The notes under the pieces were generated by a model. It had not been told where the DNA came from, did no database searches, and saw only the letters and a program-made list of their open reading frames with translations. A stretch of DNA of 64,000 nt from the NCBI RefSeq assembly GCF_002903165.1, contig NZ_PPSK01000018.1, positions 1-64,000 on the forward strand. The letters are read 5' to 3'. This DNA comes from Halopseudomonas oceani. GTDB taxonomy: Bacteria; Pseudomonadota; Gammaproteobacteria; Pseudomonadales; Pseudomonadaceae. Within the stretch, counting starts at the first letter, position 1, and each line of letters begins with the position of its first letter. Positions 50,622 to 60,211 of the stretch are shown here, one piece after another. The translations under genes and the position numbers were made by a program.

Positions 50622-52067
50622 TTATCCTCCGTTACATTGACTGGCGACGGCCAGGTTGTTGCTTGCACGTTGCTCCGCTGTGGCCTGCCGTACGGTGCGC
50701 CAGGTGTTCCAGGCCATGCACAACATGCCGGTCAGGAAGAAGGCACCACCGATTACGCGGACCACATAGCCTGGATGGCTGGCCTCCAGCGCCTCGACGA
50801 AGCTGTAGGTCGCCGAGCCGTCGACGTTCACGGCACGCCACATCAGCCCCTGGGTAATGCCGTTGACCCACATTGACACGATGTACAGCACGGTACCGAT
50901 GGTCGCCAGCCAGAAGTGCAGGTTGATCAGGCCGGTGCTGTACATCTTGTCGGTGCCGAACACCTTCGGAATCATGTGATAAAGCGAGCCGAAAGTGATC
51001 ATCGCGACCCAGCCCAGGGCACCGGCGTGCACGTGGCCAATGGTCCAGTCAGTATAGTGCGATAACGCGTTGACGGTTTTGATCGCCATCATCGGCCCTT
51101 CAAAGGTGGACATGCCGTAGAAGGCGAGTGCGACCACCAGAAAGCGCAGGATCGGGTCGGTACGCAGCAGGTGCCAGGAGCCCGACAGGGTCATCATGCC
51201 GTTGATCATGCCGCCCCAGCTCGGGGCCAGCAGGATCAGCGACATCACCATGCCGAGCGACTGCGCCCAGTCGGGCAGTGCGGTGTAATGCAGGTGATGC
51301 GGGCCGGCCCAGATGTAGAGGCTGATCAGCGCCCAGAAGTGGATGATCGACAGGCGGTAGGAGTAGACCGGTCGATTGACCTGCTTGGGCACGAAGTAAT
51401 ACATCATGCCGAGAAAACCGGTGGTCAGGAAAAAGCCGACAGCGTTGTGCCCGTACCACCATTGCACCATGGCATCGGTAGCACCGGCGTAGACTGGGTA
51501 GGACTTGAACCAACTGATCGGAATGGCCGCGTGGTTGACGGTGTGCAGCACCGCAATCACCAGAATGAAGGCGCCGAAGAACCAGTTGCCAACGTAGATA
51601 TGGTGGGTCTTGCGGCGCATCAGCGTGCCGAAGAAGACGATGGCGTAGGCGACCCAGACAATCGCCATGAGCACCGCCCCGGTAAACTCGATCTCGGCGT
51701 ATTCCTTGGTGGTGGTCAAGCCCTGCGGCAGGGTCACCAGCATGGTGACGATGACCGCCTGCCAGCCCCAGAAGGTGAACGCGGTCAGGCGCGGTGCAAT
51801 CAGTGGCGTCTGGCAGGTGCGCTGCACAGCGTAGTAGCTGGCGGCAAACTGGGCACTGCCGGCAAAGCCGAAGATCACCAGGCTGGTATGCAGTGGTCGC
51901 AGCCGGCCGAAAGTGGTCCACGGCAGGTCCATGTTGAGTGCCGGCCAGACCAGTTGGGAGGCAACCAGCAAGCCGACGGCCATGCCGACCACGCCCCATA
52001 CCACGGTCATGATGGTGAACTGACGCACCACCCGATAGTTGTACCTCTGCGCAGCAGTGTTCTGCAT
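50622..52067 (-). CDS. ccoN: cbb3-type cytochrome c oxidase subunit I (orphan CcoN)
   Basis: A 481-residue catalytic subunit of the high-affinity terminal oxidase, with 12 predicted membrane helices. Haem and copper ligands are visible: [15 protein letters not shown] (low-spin haem), [15 protein letters not shown] (CuB and cross-linked Tyr region), [13 protein letters not shown] and [15 protein letters not shown]. There is no ccoO or ccoP gene nearby, so it must pair with subunits from another cco operon, as orphan CcoN proteins of P. aeruginosa do. AAGGG lies before the ATG at 52067; ATG at 52082 is also possible. No Anr-box (TTGAT-N4-ATCAA) was found upstream. Confidence 0.93.
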   Translation of the reverse strand: MQNTAAQRYNYRVVRQFTIMTVVWGVVGMAVGLLVASQLVWPALNMDLPWTTFGRLRPLHTSLVIFGFAGSAQFAASYYAVQRTCQTPLIAPRLTAFTFWGWQAVIVTMLVTLPQGLTTTKEYAEIEFTGAVLMAIVWVAYAIVFFGTLMRRKTHHIYVGNWFFGAFILVIAVLHTVNHAAIPISWFKSYPVYAGATDAMVQWWYGHNAVGFFLTTGFLGMMYYFVPKQVNRPVYSYRLSIIHFWALISLYIWAGPHHLHYTALPDWAQSLGMVMSLILLAPSWGGMINGMMTLSGSWHLLRTDPILRFLVVALAFYGMSTFEGPMMAIKTVNALSHYTDWTIGHVHAGALGWVAMITFGSLYHMIPKVFGTDKMYSTGLINLHFWLATIGTVLYIVSMWVNGITQGLMWRAVNVDGSATYSFVEALEASHPGYVVRVIGGAFFLTGMLCMAWNTWRTVRQATAEQRASNNLAVASQCNGG

Positions 52068-52194
52068 CTTCAGGCCCTTCATAGCAGTGAGGCGACGCAT
52101 GTCGCGATAACGCCTGCACTCTAGGGCTCAGTGGCAATACAAAACAGACTCAGAGGTTGCTGCAAAAAGCAGATCAGATGGCCGGCGGCTGACC

Positions 52195-53367
52195 TTAGTG
52201 GCCAGCCGTCAGATGCCGGGCGATACCGCGCTTGAGCGGTACCAGCTGCTGCGCCGCTCGCAGCGCCGCGCCGCGTAGCAGACGCATGGGTAGCTGGTCG
52301 CTGGTGTAGCATTCGACCAGCAGGTTGGTCGCCTGGTACAGCGGCCAGGTAGCCAGTCGCTGCTGGCGCTCGTAGCGGCCGAGCAGGGCGATTGAGCCAA
52401 TGTCGCGGTTGCGCCGGTGAGCGTCGATTACCAAGCGGCTGAGTCGCTGCACGCTACCCAACCCGAAGTTGAAGCCGTGGGCGGTAACCGGGTGCATGCC
52501 GACCGCCGCATCGCCGATCAGCGCGCTGCGGTGCGCGGTCAGGCGGCGCGCGTAGGCGCCAACCAGCGGGTAAACGTTGCGGCCGCTGGCAAGCTCCATA
52601 GCACCGAGTCGGTGATCGAAGCGACTTTCGATCTCGCGGGCAAACGCTTGCGGGTCCAACTGATGGAGTAGCTCCATCTCCCGTGGTGGCAGGGTTACGA
52701 CGACCGAGGACTGTTTGCCATTGAGTGGCAGCAGGGCCAGGGTTTGGCCGTAGCCGAACCATTCCCAGGCAATGTGTTGATGATCGACTTCGTGGTTCAT
52801 GCGGCAGACCATCATCGTCTTGCCGAAGTCCTTCATCTGGGCGCCGATGCCCAGCATTCTGCGGGTTTCCGAGAAGCGGCTGTCGGCGGCGATCAGCAGG
52901 CGAGTCTCCAGACGAGTGCCGTCGTTCATGACCAGTTCGATGCCGCCGCTATGCTGATGTACCTGTCGCAGTCGAGTTTCGCACATCAGGTGGACGCCGC
53001 CTGCTGCCTGCAGGCTTTGCCAGGCGGCCAGGCGAATGGCCCGGTTGGCAACCAGGTGGCCGAGGTGGTCGCTGCCGGCGTGGCGCGCCTGAATCTGCAG
53101 GGCAAAGGGTGACGGGCCGTTCATGACCTTGGCATCGCGCAGCAAGGCAACGTCCTCAGCGGGCAGCCTGGACCAGATATCAAGCTGTTCCAGCAGCGCC
53201 TGGGAAGCGTGGGTCAAGGCAATCTCGCGGCCGTCGAAAACAGGGTCGGCCAAGCTGGCCTCGCTCTGGCGCTCGATTAATACGATGTTCAGGCCGCTTT
53301 CGGCCAGTGCGCGGGCCATGCACAGGCCGCTTGGGCCAGCCCCGATAATGGCAATGTCGCAGTTCAT
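52195..53367 (-). CDS. ubiM: FAD-dependent monooxygenase of the UbiH/UbiM family
   Basis: A 390-residue flavin hydroxylase. The FAD site is at the N-terminus (IAIIGAGPSGLCMARALAES), the second FAD motif is ALIGDAAVGMHPVTAHGFNFGL, and DGREIALTHASQALLEQL near residue 45 fits the UbiM branch, whose members hydroxylate the ubiquinone ring (5-demethoxyubiquinol-8 type). It could replace or supplement UbiF/Coq7. UbiH and UbiF are alternatives if the rest of the genome lacks them. Upstream of an orphan cbb3 subunit gene on the same strand, with 127 bases between. Confidence 0.75.
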   Translation of the reverse strand: MNCDIAIIGAGPSGLCMARALAESGLNIVLIERQSEASLADPVFDGREIALTHASQALLEQLDIWSRLPAEDVALLRDAKVMNGPSPFALQIQARHAGSDHLGHLVANRAIRLAAWQSLQAAGGVHLMCETRLRQVHQHSGGIELVMNDGTRLETRLLIAADSRFSETRRMLGIGAQMKDFGKTMMVCRMNHEVDHQHIAWEWFGYGQTLALLPLNGKQSSVVVTLPPREMELLHQLDPQAFAREIESRFDHRLGAMELASGRNVYPLVGAYARRLTAHRSALIGDAAVGMHPVTAHGFNFGLGSVQRLSRLVIDAHRRNRDIGSIALLGRYERQQRLATWPLYQATNLLVECYTSDQLPMRLLRGAALRAAQQLVPLKRGIARHLTAGH

Positions 53368-53480
53368 GCGCAGCGTCTCCCTGAGAACAAAGGCCCTCAG
53401 TCTGCGCCTGACGGATTGGCCGAATATTGCTCTGGGTCAGTGTGGCGACACGGTGCACTGCGGCCGGCTGTCGCAGCGGC

Positions 53481-54890
53481 TCAGAAGGCGGCGAGCAGTC
53501 GGCCGAGTGTGGCCATGGCCTGCTCGCTGGGCTCATCCCAGGGGTGGCCATAGTTCAGTCGCGCGCAGTTGCGGTAGTGCCGGTTGGCCGAGAAGATCGG
53601 CCCCGGTGCCAGGCTGATGCCCTGCGCCAGCGCGTGCTGGAACAGCTGCAGCGAGTCCACCCGCTCGGGAAATTCGAACCATAGAAAGTACCCGCCATTG
53701 GGGCGGCTGACCCGGGTCTCGCGCGGAAAGTGTCGCGCGGCAGAGGCCAGCATTGCCCGTTGCTGACTCTCCAGCGCATGGCGCAACTTGCGCAGGTGAC
53801 GGTCGTAGCCGCCGTTTTGCAGGTAGTCGGCCAGCGCGGCCTGGGCGGGCACCGACGGAGAAATGGTGGTCATCAATTTGAGACGGCTGACCTGTTCGGC
53901 AAAGCGGCCGGCAGCCACCCAGCCCACCCGGTAGCCGGGCGCCAGGCACTTGGAGAACGAACCGCAGTGCATCACCAGCCCGTCGGTGTCGAAACTCTTG
54001 ACCGGTCTGGGCGGTTTGGCGCTGAAGTACAGCTCGGCGTAGACATCGTCTTCGATCATCGGCACCTGATGTTGTTTGAGCAGGGCATAGAGCTGCTTTT
54101 TCTTGGTATCGCTCATGCTGGCACCGAGCGGATTCTGCAGGCTGCTCATGAACCAGCAGGCCTTGATCGGGAAGCGCTGCAGGCTGTCGGCGAGACTTTC
54201 GAGGTCGATCCCTTCGCGTGGATGCACCGGGATCTCGACTGCCTTGAGCTGCAATCGCTCCAGCACCTGCAAGGTGGCGTAGAAAGCAGGGCTTTCGATG
54301 GCGACCAGGTCGCCGGGCTGGGTGACCGACTGCAGGCACAGGTTGAGTGCTTCCATCGCACCATTGGTGATCACCAGTTCTTCCATCGGCAGCAGCATGC
54401 CGCTGACCATATAGCGCAGGGCGATCTGGCGGCGCAGGTCGGGGTTGCCGGCGGTCATGTCGGCAATCACCGAGTGGGGTTTCATGTCACGTGCGCTGCT
54501 GGCCAGCGACCGCGACAGCCGCGCCAGCGGAAACAGATCCGGGCTCGGGAAGGCCGAGCCGAAGGCGACCATCTCCGGGTCCTTGAGTGAGCCAAGGACC
54601 GAGAACACCAGTTCGCTGACGTCCACATCGACGCTGCTGGAGGCGTAGGGGCTGATGTTCGGCTCGCTCAACTGGCGCCGGGCCAGCGCGTGGACGAAAT
54701 AGCCCGAACGGGGTCTGGCCTGAATCAGGCCGCGATCCTCCAGCAGGTAGTAGGCCTGGAACACGGTCGATGGACTGACCCCGTAGGTGCGGCTGGCGTG
54801 CCGTACTGAGGGGACCTTTTCGCCCGGGGCGATGACCCCGGTGCGGATCAGCTCGGCGATGTCATCGGCCAGCTTTTCGTAGCGTTTCAT
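53481..54890 (-). CDS. MocR-type GntR regulator with aminotransferase domain
   Basis: A 469-residue fusion: N-terminal GntR winged helix (about residues 1-70, KYEKLADDIAELI type start and PSVRHASRTYGVSPSTVFQAYYLLEDRGLI) and a C-terminal PLP-dependent fold type I domain (about 110-460). PLP-site features are visible: ITNGAMEALNLCLQSV, the EDDVYAELYF aspartate, and GSFSKCLAPGYRVGW with the Schiff-base lysine. MocR regulators usually act on vitamin B6 or GABA/amine genes. AGGA precedes the ATG at 54890. Its target is not obvious; ccoG lies 64 bases upstream on the same strand. Confidence 0.88.
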   Translation of the reverse strand: MKRYEKLADDIAELIRTGVIAPGEKVPSVRHASRTYGVSPSTVFQAYYLLEDRGLIQARPRSGYFVHALARRQLSEPNISPYASSSVDVDVSELVFSVLGSLKDPEMVAFGSAFPSPDLFPLARLSRSLASSARDMKPHSVIADMTAGNPDLRRQIALRYMVSGMLLPMEELVITNGAMEALNLCLQSVTQPGDLVAIESPAFYATLQVLERLQLKAVEIPVHPREGIDLESLADSLQRFPIKACWFMSSLQNPLGASMSDTKKKQLYALLKQHQVPMIEDDVYAELYFSAKPPRPVKSFDTDGLVMHCGSFSKCLAPGYRVGWVAAGRFAEQVSRLKLMTTISPSVPAQAALADYLQNGGYDRHLRKLRHALESQQRAMLASAARHFPRETRVSRPNGGYFLWFEFPERVDSLQLFQHALAQGISLAPGPIFSANRHYRNCARLNYGHPWDEPSEQAMATLGRLLAAF

Positions 54891-54953
54891 CCGGTCCTGT
54901 GGTTCTGAGGGTGATGTTCGCCACTGTAGGCCATCAAGCGCGCTCATGCGATA

Positions 54954-56336
54954 TCAACGCACCGGCGGCGAGACGAAGGTGCTCTCGTCGCTGACCTTGC
55001 TCGTTGCATCGTTCAGGTCCTCCACCACAAATTCCAGCGGCTCGCTGCCGGCGGCAACGGGCGGGTCGCGACGACTGACTCGCACGGCAACCGTGCCGGT
55101 CTCGCCCGCAGCAACCTGCAGGCTACCGAGGCCCTGCGTCTTGAAGCGATCTGCGTCCGTCAGGCTCAGACGGTACTCGCGGTCCTGCTGGGTTTTGTTC
55201 AGCACCTTGAGGGTGTAGATGTTCTCGATGTCGCCATTGCTGTTGGCGCGGAACACGCTGCGGTCCCGGCTGATGTCCAGATCGACCACCGGGCGGGCCT
55301 GCAGGCCCCAGACCAGTCCGCCAATCATCAGTAGCAGGACACTGGCGTAGCCGACCAGACGCGGACGCAACCAGTGTGTTTTTCCGCCCGCCAGCGCGTG
55401 CTCTGAGGTGTAGCGAATCAGTCCGCGGGCATAACCCATCTGATCCATGACGCCGTTGCAGGCGTCGATGCAGGCGCCACAGCTGATGCAGTCGATTTGC
55501 AGACCGTTGCGGATGTCGATACCGGTCGGGCAGACCTGCACGCAGACGGTACAGTCGATGCAGTCGCCGAGACCTGCGGCGGCCGGGTCGCTGTTTTTCT
55601 TGCGCGGGCCGCGGGCTTCGCCGCGTGCGGCGTCGTAGGTCACCAGCTGGGTGTCCGCATCAAACATCGCGCTCTGGAACCGAGAATACGGGCACATGTG
55701 CACGCATACCTGCTCGCGCAGCCAGCCGGCGTTGAAGTAGGTGGCGGCGGTAAAGCACAGCAGCCAGAACGCGGTGGTTGCGCCAACCTGCCAGCTCAGC
55801 AGGTCGCCGACCAGATCGCGCACCGGGGTGAAGTAACCGATGAAGCCGATGGCGGTAGCCAGGCTGATCGCCAGCCAGAGACCATGCTTGGCTCCGCGGC
55901 GCAGCAGTTTGTTGAGCGACCAGGGCGCGGCGTCCAGGCGAATGCGCTGGTGTCGCTCGCCTTCGGTGACTTTCTCCACCCACATGAACATCCAGGTCCA
56001 GACGCTCTGCGGGCAGCTGTAACCGCACCAGACGCGGCCGGCTACCACGGTGATAAAGAACAGGCCAAAGGCGGCAATCATCAGAATGGCTGACAGCAGG
56101 ATGAAGTCCTGCGGCCAGAAGGTCGCGCCGAAGATATGGAACTGCTTGCTGTCCAGGTCCCAGAGCACGGCTTGCTGGCCGTTCCAGTCGATCCAGGCGG
56201 TGCCGAAGAACAGCAGCATCAGGGCGCCGGCTCCCAGCAGGCGGAAGTTGCGGTACAGGCCCTTGAAGCTGCGGGTATGAATGGGTCCGCCCTGCTGGGC
56301 GGGCGTCAGGTCTTTCAGGGGAATATGGCTGGTCAT
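54954..56336 (-). CDS. ccoG: Cytochrome c oxidase accessory protein CcoG (FixG/RdxA)
   Basis: A 460-residue membrane ferredoxin-like protein needed for cbb3 oxidase assembly, where it is thought to reduce copper. Five or so membrane helices, WCGYSCPQSVWTWMF, two ferredoxin-type cysteine clusters CIDCTVCVQVCPTGID and CISCGACIDACNG, and a C-terminal periplasmic Ig-like FixG domain from about residue 345. It is located away from any ccoNOPQ operon, but 3 kb from the orphan ccoN. Divergent from cysI, with a 289-base region between. Confidence 0.95.
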   Translation of the reverse strand: MTSHIPLKDLTPAQQGGPIHTRSFKGLYRNFRLLGAGALMLLFFGTAWIDWNGQQAVLWDLDSKQFHIFGATFWPQDFILLSAILMIAAFGLFFITVVAGRVWCGYSCPQSVWTWMFMWVEKVTEGERHQRIRLDAAPWSLNKLLRRGAKHGLWLAISLATAIGFIGYFTPVRDLVGDLLSWQVGATTAFWLLCFTAATYFNAGWLREQVCVHMCPYSRFQSAMFDADTQLVTYDAARGEARGPRKKNSDPAAAGLGDCIDCTVCVQVCPTGIDIRNGLQIDCISCGACIDACNGVMDQMGYARGLIRYTSEHALAGGKTHWLRPRLVGYASVLLLMIGGLVWGLQARPVVDLDISRDRSVFRANSNGDIENIYTLKVLNKTQQDREYRLSLTDADRFKTQGLGSLQVAAGETGTVAVRVSRRDPPVAAGSEPLEFVVEDLNDATSKVSDESTFVSPPVR

Positions 56337-56388
56337 GGCATCACGGCTCTTGGATTTTCAGGCTGTGGCGATGATGCGGGGACAGCTG

Positions 56389-56402
56389 ATCTGGTAACAG
56401 AT
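56389..56402. promoter_or_regulatory. Palindrome in the ccoG-cysI intergenic region
   Basis: ATCTG-GTAA-CAGAT is a perfect dyad, extendable with one inserted base to CTGATCTG/CAGATTCAG (56386-56406). A further CAGATCAG copy lies at 56423-56430. Binding protein unknown. Confidence 0.4.
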
Positions 56403-56465
56403 TCAGATTGGATGGAAAAAGCCAGATCAGATGGGGGCGTAAGGATGCTCTAGGCTACGTTAGGC

Positions 56466-56487
56466 AACGCTTTACGGAGCGTTTTCT
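56466..56487 (+). terminator. Short hairpin with T-rich 3' side
   Basis: AACGCT-TTACGG-AGCGTT followed by TTCT, in the non-coding region upstream of cysI. It could be a leader attenuator of cysI or chance. Confidence 0.3.
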
Positions 56488-56625
56488 GTGTCAACTGATA
56501 CGGTTTTTTTAGCAGGATCTGAGGCTGGTATGGGTTCAGCTGCATCCGCATAGTAGCCGCCTACTAGATGATCCTGTGCGGGAGGCCTGCTGCTTGCGGG
56601 AACTGCCGCCTGCCGAGAGGTGAGC

Positions 56626-58296
56626 ATGTACCACTACGATGAGTATGACCGGGCGCTGGTTGCCGAGCGGGTCGCCCAGTTTCGTGATCAGATCAGCCGG
56701 CGGCTGAGCGGCGAGCTGAGCGAGGAGGAGTTTTTGCCACTGCGCCTGCAGAATGGCCTGTATCTGCAACGGCATGCCTACATGCTGCGGGTGGCGATTC
56801 CCTACGGCACGCTGTCGGCCGATCAGCTGCGCGCCCTGGCGGGCGTCGCCCGCGACTTTGACCGCGGCTACGGCCACTTCACCACGCGTCAGAATATTCA
56901 GTTCAACTGGATCGAGCTGGAGCAGGTGGGCGACATTCTGGCCCGGCTGGCGGCGGTCGACATGCACGCGATTCAGACCTCCGGCAACTGTGTGCGCAAT
57001 ATCAGCACCGACGCCTTTGCCGGGGTGGCGGCCGATGAGGTGCTCGACCCGCGGCCGCTGGCCGAGATTCTGCGCCAGTGGTCGACGATCAATCCGGAGT
57101 TTCTCTACCTGCCGCGCAAGTTCAAGATTGCCCTGTGCTCGGCCAGCGAAGACCGTGCGGCGGTGATGATGCACGACATCGGGCTCTATCTGTACCGGGA
57201 TGCCGCGGGTGAGATGCTGTTCGACGTCATGGTTGGCGGCGGCCTGGGGCGTACGCCGATTCTGTCGCAGCCGATCCGTCGGGCGCTGCCCTGGCAGCAC
57301 CTGTTGTCCTACGTCGAGGCGGTGCTGCGGGTCTATAACCGCCACGGCCGCCGGGACAACAAGTACAAGGCGCGCATCAAGATTCTGGTCAAGGCGCTCG
57401 GCATCGACGCTTTTGCCCGCGAGGTCGAGGCGGAGTGGGAGCACATCAAGGATGGCCCCGCCGAGCTGACCCGCGACGAGTATGAGCGCGTCGCCGCCAG
57501 CTTTCAGCCGCCGAGCTACCCGCCGCAGCCAGCGGTGGACCTGGAATTTGGCAGCGCGCTGGCGCGCGACGCCGGGTTTGCCCGCTGGGTGCAGCGCAAC
57601 ACCCACGCACACAAGCAGCCGGGCTACGTGTCGGTCACGCTGTCGACCAAGCCCGGCGCCGACATGCCGCCCGGTGACGTGACTGCCGAGCAGATGGAGC
57701 AGGTGGCGCTGATGGCCGAACGCTTTGGCTTCGGTGAGATTCGGGTCGCCCACGAACAGAATCTGGTGCTGCCGGATGTCGCCAAGGCAGACCTGTACGC
57801 GCTCTGGCAGCAGGCCTGCGAGTTCGGCCTGGCGACACCCAATATCGGCCTGCTGACCGACGTGATTGCCTGCCCCGGCGGCGACTACTGTTCGCTGGCC
57901 AACGCCAAGTCCATTCCGGTGGCACAGGCGATTCAGCAGCGCTTTGCCGACCCCGAGCTGCTGCAGGATCTGGGCGAGATCAGCCTGAACATTTCCGGCT
58001 GTATGAACGCCTGTGGTCATCATCACATTGGCAATATCGGCATTCTTGGCGTCGATAAAAACGGCAGCGAGTGGTACCAGCTCACCATCGGTGGGGCGCA
58101 GGGCAAGCAGAGCGCGCTGGGCAAGGTGATCGGTCCAGCCTTCAGCGCCGAGGACGTGCCCGAGGTGATTGCCCAACTGGCCGATGTGTACCGCGAGCAG
58201 CGGGTTGGAACCGAGCGCTTTGTCGATACCGTCGCGCGTATCGGCCTCGCCCCGTTCAAGGCGCGGGTGTATCCGGCGCAGGAGGTGCGCGCATGA
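56626..58296 (+). CDS. cysI: Sulfite/nitrite reductase haemoprotein (CysI-type)
   Basis: A 556-residue siroheme and 4Fe-4S enzyme that reduces sulfite to sulfide for cysteine synthesis. Two ferredoxin-like half-domains: TRQNIQFNWIELEQV and TSGNCVRNISTDAFAG in the first, and the cluster ligands CPGGDYC and SGCMNACGHHHIGNIGI in the second. This is the single-subunit form common in Pseudomonas, which uses ferredoxin rather than a CysJ flavoprotein. GAGAGG precedes the ATG at 56626; a GTG two codons earlier is less likely. The stop overlaps the DUF934 gene (ATGA). Confidence 0.93.
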   Translation: MYHYDEYDRALVAERVAQFRDQISRRLSGELSEEEFLPLRLQNGLYLQRHAYMLRVAIPYGTLSADQLRALAGVARDFDRGYGHFTTRQNIQFNWIELEQVGDILARLAAVDMHAIQTSGNCVRNISTDAFAGVAADEVLDPRPLAEILRQWSTINPEFLYLPRKFKIALCSASEDRAAVMMHDIGLYLYRDAAGEMLFDVMVGGGLGRTPILSQPIRRALPWQHLLSYVEAVLRVYNRHGRRDNKYKARIKILVKALGIDAFAREVEAEWEHIKDGPAELTRDEYERVAASFQPPSYPPQPAVDLEFGSALARDAGFARWVQRNTHAHKQPGYVSVTLSTKPGADMPPGDVTAEQMEQVALMAERFGFGEIRVAHEQNLVLPDVAKADLYALWQQACEFGLATPNIGLLTDVIACPGGDYCSLANAKSIPVAQAIQQRFADPELLQDLGEISLNISGCMNACGHHHIGNIGILGVDKNGSEWYQLTIGGAQGKQSALGKVIGPAFSAEDVPEVIAQLADVYREQRVGTERFVDTVARIGLAPFKARVYPAQEVRA

Positions 58297-58811
58297 ACAA
58301 TCTGATACGGCTCACCGAGCATGGGCCTGAACGGGTGAATGAGGACCTATGGACGCTGGCGCTGACCGGTGAGGAGCCCGCCGATGGTCCTCGGATTCTC
58401 AGTCTGGACGGCTGGCTGCAATCCCAGTCCGAGGCGGTGCTGAGTGGCCTTGAACCCTGCGCGGACGCGGTCTGCCTGCAACCCGATGACGAGGCCGAGC
58501 GGCTGCAACCCTATCTGGCGGTGCTACCGCTGATTGCCGTGCTGTTCCCGAGCTTTCGCGACGGCCGTGGCTACAGCCAGGCTTACCTGCTGCGCACCCG
58601 CATCGGCTGGACCGGCGAACTACGCGCGGTGGGGGATGTGCTGCGTGATCAGCTCAGCCACATGCGCCAGTGCGGCTTTGATGCCTTTGCCGTGCGCGAA
58701 GACAAATCTGTCGAGGATGCCATCAAGGGGCTGAGCGGCATGAGCGTGCTCTATGGGCGCTCGGCGATTGAGCCGCGGCCGCTGTTTCGTCGGCGGACCA
58801 GCGAATGCTGA
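58293..58811 (+). CDS. DUF934 protein, sulfite-reductase partner
   Basis: A 172-residue DUF934 protein, recognised from VLFPSFRDGRGYSQAYLLR, LRAVGDVLRDQLSHMRQCGFDAF and AVREDKSV. The family is nearly always encoded directly after CysI and is thought to be an accessory factor of sulfite reduction; no enzymatic activity is known. Its start overlaps cysI and its end overlaps the start of lrgA by 7 bases. Confidence 0.92.
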   Translation: MNNLIRLTEHGPERVNEDLWTLALTGEEPADGPRILSLDGWLQSQSEAVLSGLEPCADAVCLQPDDEAERLQPYLAVLPLIAVLFPSFRDGRGYSQAYLLRTRIGWTGELRAVGDVLRDQLSHMRQCGFDAFAVREDKSVEDAIKGLSGMSVLYGRSAIEPRPLFRRRTSEC

Positions 58812-59155
58812 AGGGGTTGCTCTTGCTGGTGGTGATGCAGGCGGTTGGTGCGTTACTGCAGGCTGTCTGGTTGCCTATGCTGCCCGCGCCGGTCATCGGT
58901 TTGCTGCTGCTGTTGGCGTTGCTGGTGCTGCTGGGTCGGATTCCTGAGTGGCTGGAGCAGGCGAGCGCTGCGCTGCTGGGTTACCTGCCGCTGATGCTGG
59001 CGATTCCGGCAACCGGTATTCTGCTCGGCGGTGATGTGCTGCTGGCGCAACTGCCTGCGATTGGCGCGGGGTTGGTCGTGTCGCTGCTGCTGTGTATTCC
59101 GCTGTGCGGCGTGCTGATGCAGCGGCTGATGACCGGGAGGCGAGAGGATGAGTGA
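58805..59155 (+). CDS. CidA/LrgA family holin-like protein
   Basis: A 116-residue protein with four hydrophobic segments. LPAPVIGLLLLLALL and LPLMLAIPATGILL fit the CidA/LrgA family of holin-like membrane proteins that influence cell lysis and pyruvate or metabolite transport. It starts inside the end of the DUF934 gene and overlaps lrgB by 8 bases. Confidence 0.88.
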   Translation: MLKGLLLLVVMQAVGALLQAVWLPMLPAPVIGLLLLLALLVLLGRIPEWLEQASAALLGYLPLMLAIPATGILLGGDVLLAQLPAIGAGLVVSLLLCIPLCGVLMQRLMTGRREDE

Positions 59156-59870
59156 CGCGCTGCTGCAGGTGGTCCATGCGCCACTGACCGCCATCGCGCT
59201 GACGCTGGCGGCTTTTGTGTTTGCGCTCTGGCTCTACCGACGCACCGGCTGGCTGGTGCTGCAGCCGGTATTGATCACCATGCTGCTGATTATTGCCGGT
59301 ATCCGCCTGTTGCAGCTGGACTACGCCGCCTACCGTGAAGCTGTTGTGCCTATCGCCTGGCTGCTGGGGTCCACCACGGTCGCGCTGGCGGTGCCTTTGT
59401 ATCGGAATTTGCGGCGTATTCGCGCCAATCTCTGGCCGGTGCTGGTGACACTGCTGGTCGGCGGTGGCGCCAGCGTGGCGTTGACCTTGCTGGCCGCCTG
59501 GTTACTGGGGGCAGACCTGCCGGTGCTGATGACCCTGGCGACCAAATCGGTAACCATGCCGATTGCCATGCCGCTGGCCGAGCAACTGGGCGGGCTGGCG
59601 GCGCTGGCCGCGGTGCTGGTGATGTTGACCGGTGTATTGGGCACCGTCATGTTGCCGCCGTTGCTGAAGCTCGCCGGGGTCAATCACCCGGCGGCGCGGG
59701 GCGTGGCCTACGGTATGAATGCGCATGCGGTGGGCACGGCTCGGGCGCTGGAAGAAGGCGATGAGTGCGCTGCGTTCTCCGCACTGGCGATGGGCTCACT
59801 CGGCGTGCTTACCGCGTTGCTGTTGCCTGTTGCGGTCCTTGGCTGGCGCTGGTTGGGCGCTTTAGGCTGA
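59148..59870 (+). CDS. LrgB/CidB family protein
   Basis: A 240-residue integral membrane protein with about seven hydrophobic segments. TLATKSVTMPIAMPLAEQLGG and GVAYGMNAHAVGTARALEEG are hallmark LrgB segments. It acts with the overlapping LrgA-like gene; the pair may export a small metabolite or modulate murein hydrolase release. GGGAGGCGAGAGG precedes the ATG. Confidence 0.92.
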   Translation: MSDALLQVVHAPLTAIALTLAAFVFALWLYRRTGWLVLQPVLITMLLIIAGIRLLQLDYAAYREAVVPIAWLLGSTTVALAVPLYRNLRRIRANLWPVLVTLLVGGGASVALTLLAAWLLGADLPVLMTLATKSVTMPIAMPLAEQLGGLAALAAVLVMLTGVLGTVMLPPLLKLAGVNHPAARGVAYGMNAHAVGTARALEEGDECAAFSALAMGSLGVLTALLLPVAVLGWRWLGALG

Positions 59871-59921
59871 ATCGGCTAGGCTCATCAGGAGTGTTCCGAT
59901 CAATCAACGGAGGCGTAGGCG

Positions 59922-60170
59922 ATGGGTATTGCGAACCACGAGTTGCATGGGGAGTTTCCCCAGTACAGCGATCTGATCGACCAACTGGCCGAGGCGGATG
60001 CCCACTTCAAAGAGCAATTGCATGAGTATGCCAGTCTGGATCGGGAGATCATGCGGCTGGAGAAACGTGAATCCCCGGTGGAAGACACCACCTTCCAGCA
60101 GATGAAAAAACAGCGTGCCCATCTCAAGGATCAGCTCTACAACACGTTGCTCAAGGCCGCACAGGACTGA
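59922..60170 (+). CDS. YdcH family protein (DUF465)
   Basis: An 82-residue helical protein: FPQYSDLIDQLAEADAHFKEQLHEYASLDREI and RAHLKDQLYNTLLKAAQ match the DUF465 helical hairpin. Function is unknown. GGAGG precedes the ATG. Freestanding between lrgB and a convergent pirin gene. Confidence 0.9.
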   Translation: MGIANHELHGEFPQYSDLIDQLAEADAHFKEQLHEYASLDREIMRLEKRESPVEDTTFQQMKKQRAHLKDQLYNTLLKAAQD

Positions 60171-60186
60171 ATCCGTGCGCTTTGTC

Positions 60187-60211
60187 TGCCGGGTGCATCA
60201 GCCGCCCGGCA
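60187..60211. terminator. Hairpin at the ydcH/pirin convergent ends
   Basis: TGCCGGG and CCCGGCA, a 7-bp stem with an 11-base loop, overlap the last codons of the pirin gene. No T-tract. Confidence 0.4.

Noticed and set aside
52068-52194. Anr/FNR box upstream of ccoN
   Set aside because: No TTGAT-N4-ATCAA or close variant on either strand.
56536-58176. 546-residue open frame on the minus strand
   Set aside because: Antisense shadow of cysI; no domain or ribosome-binding site.
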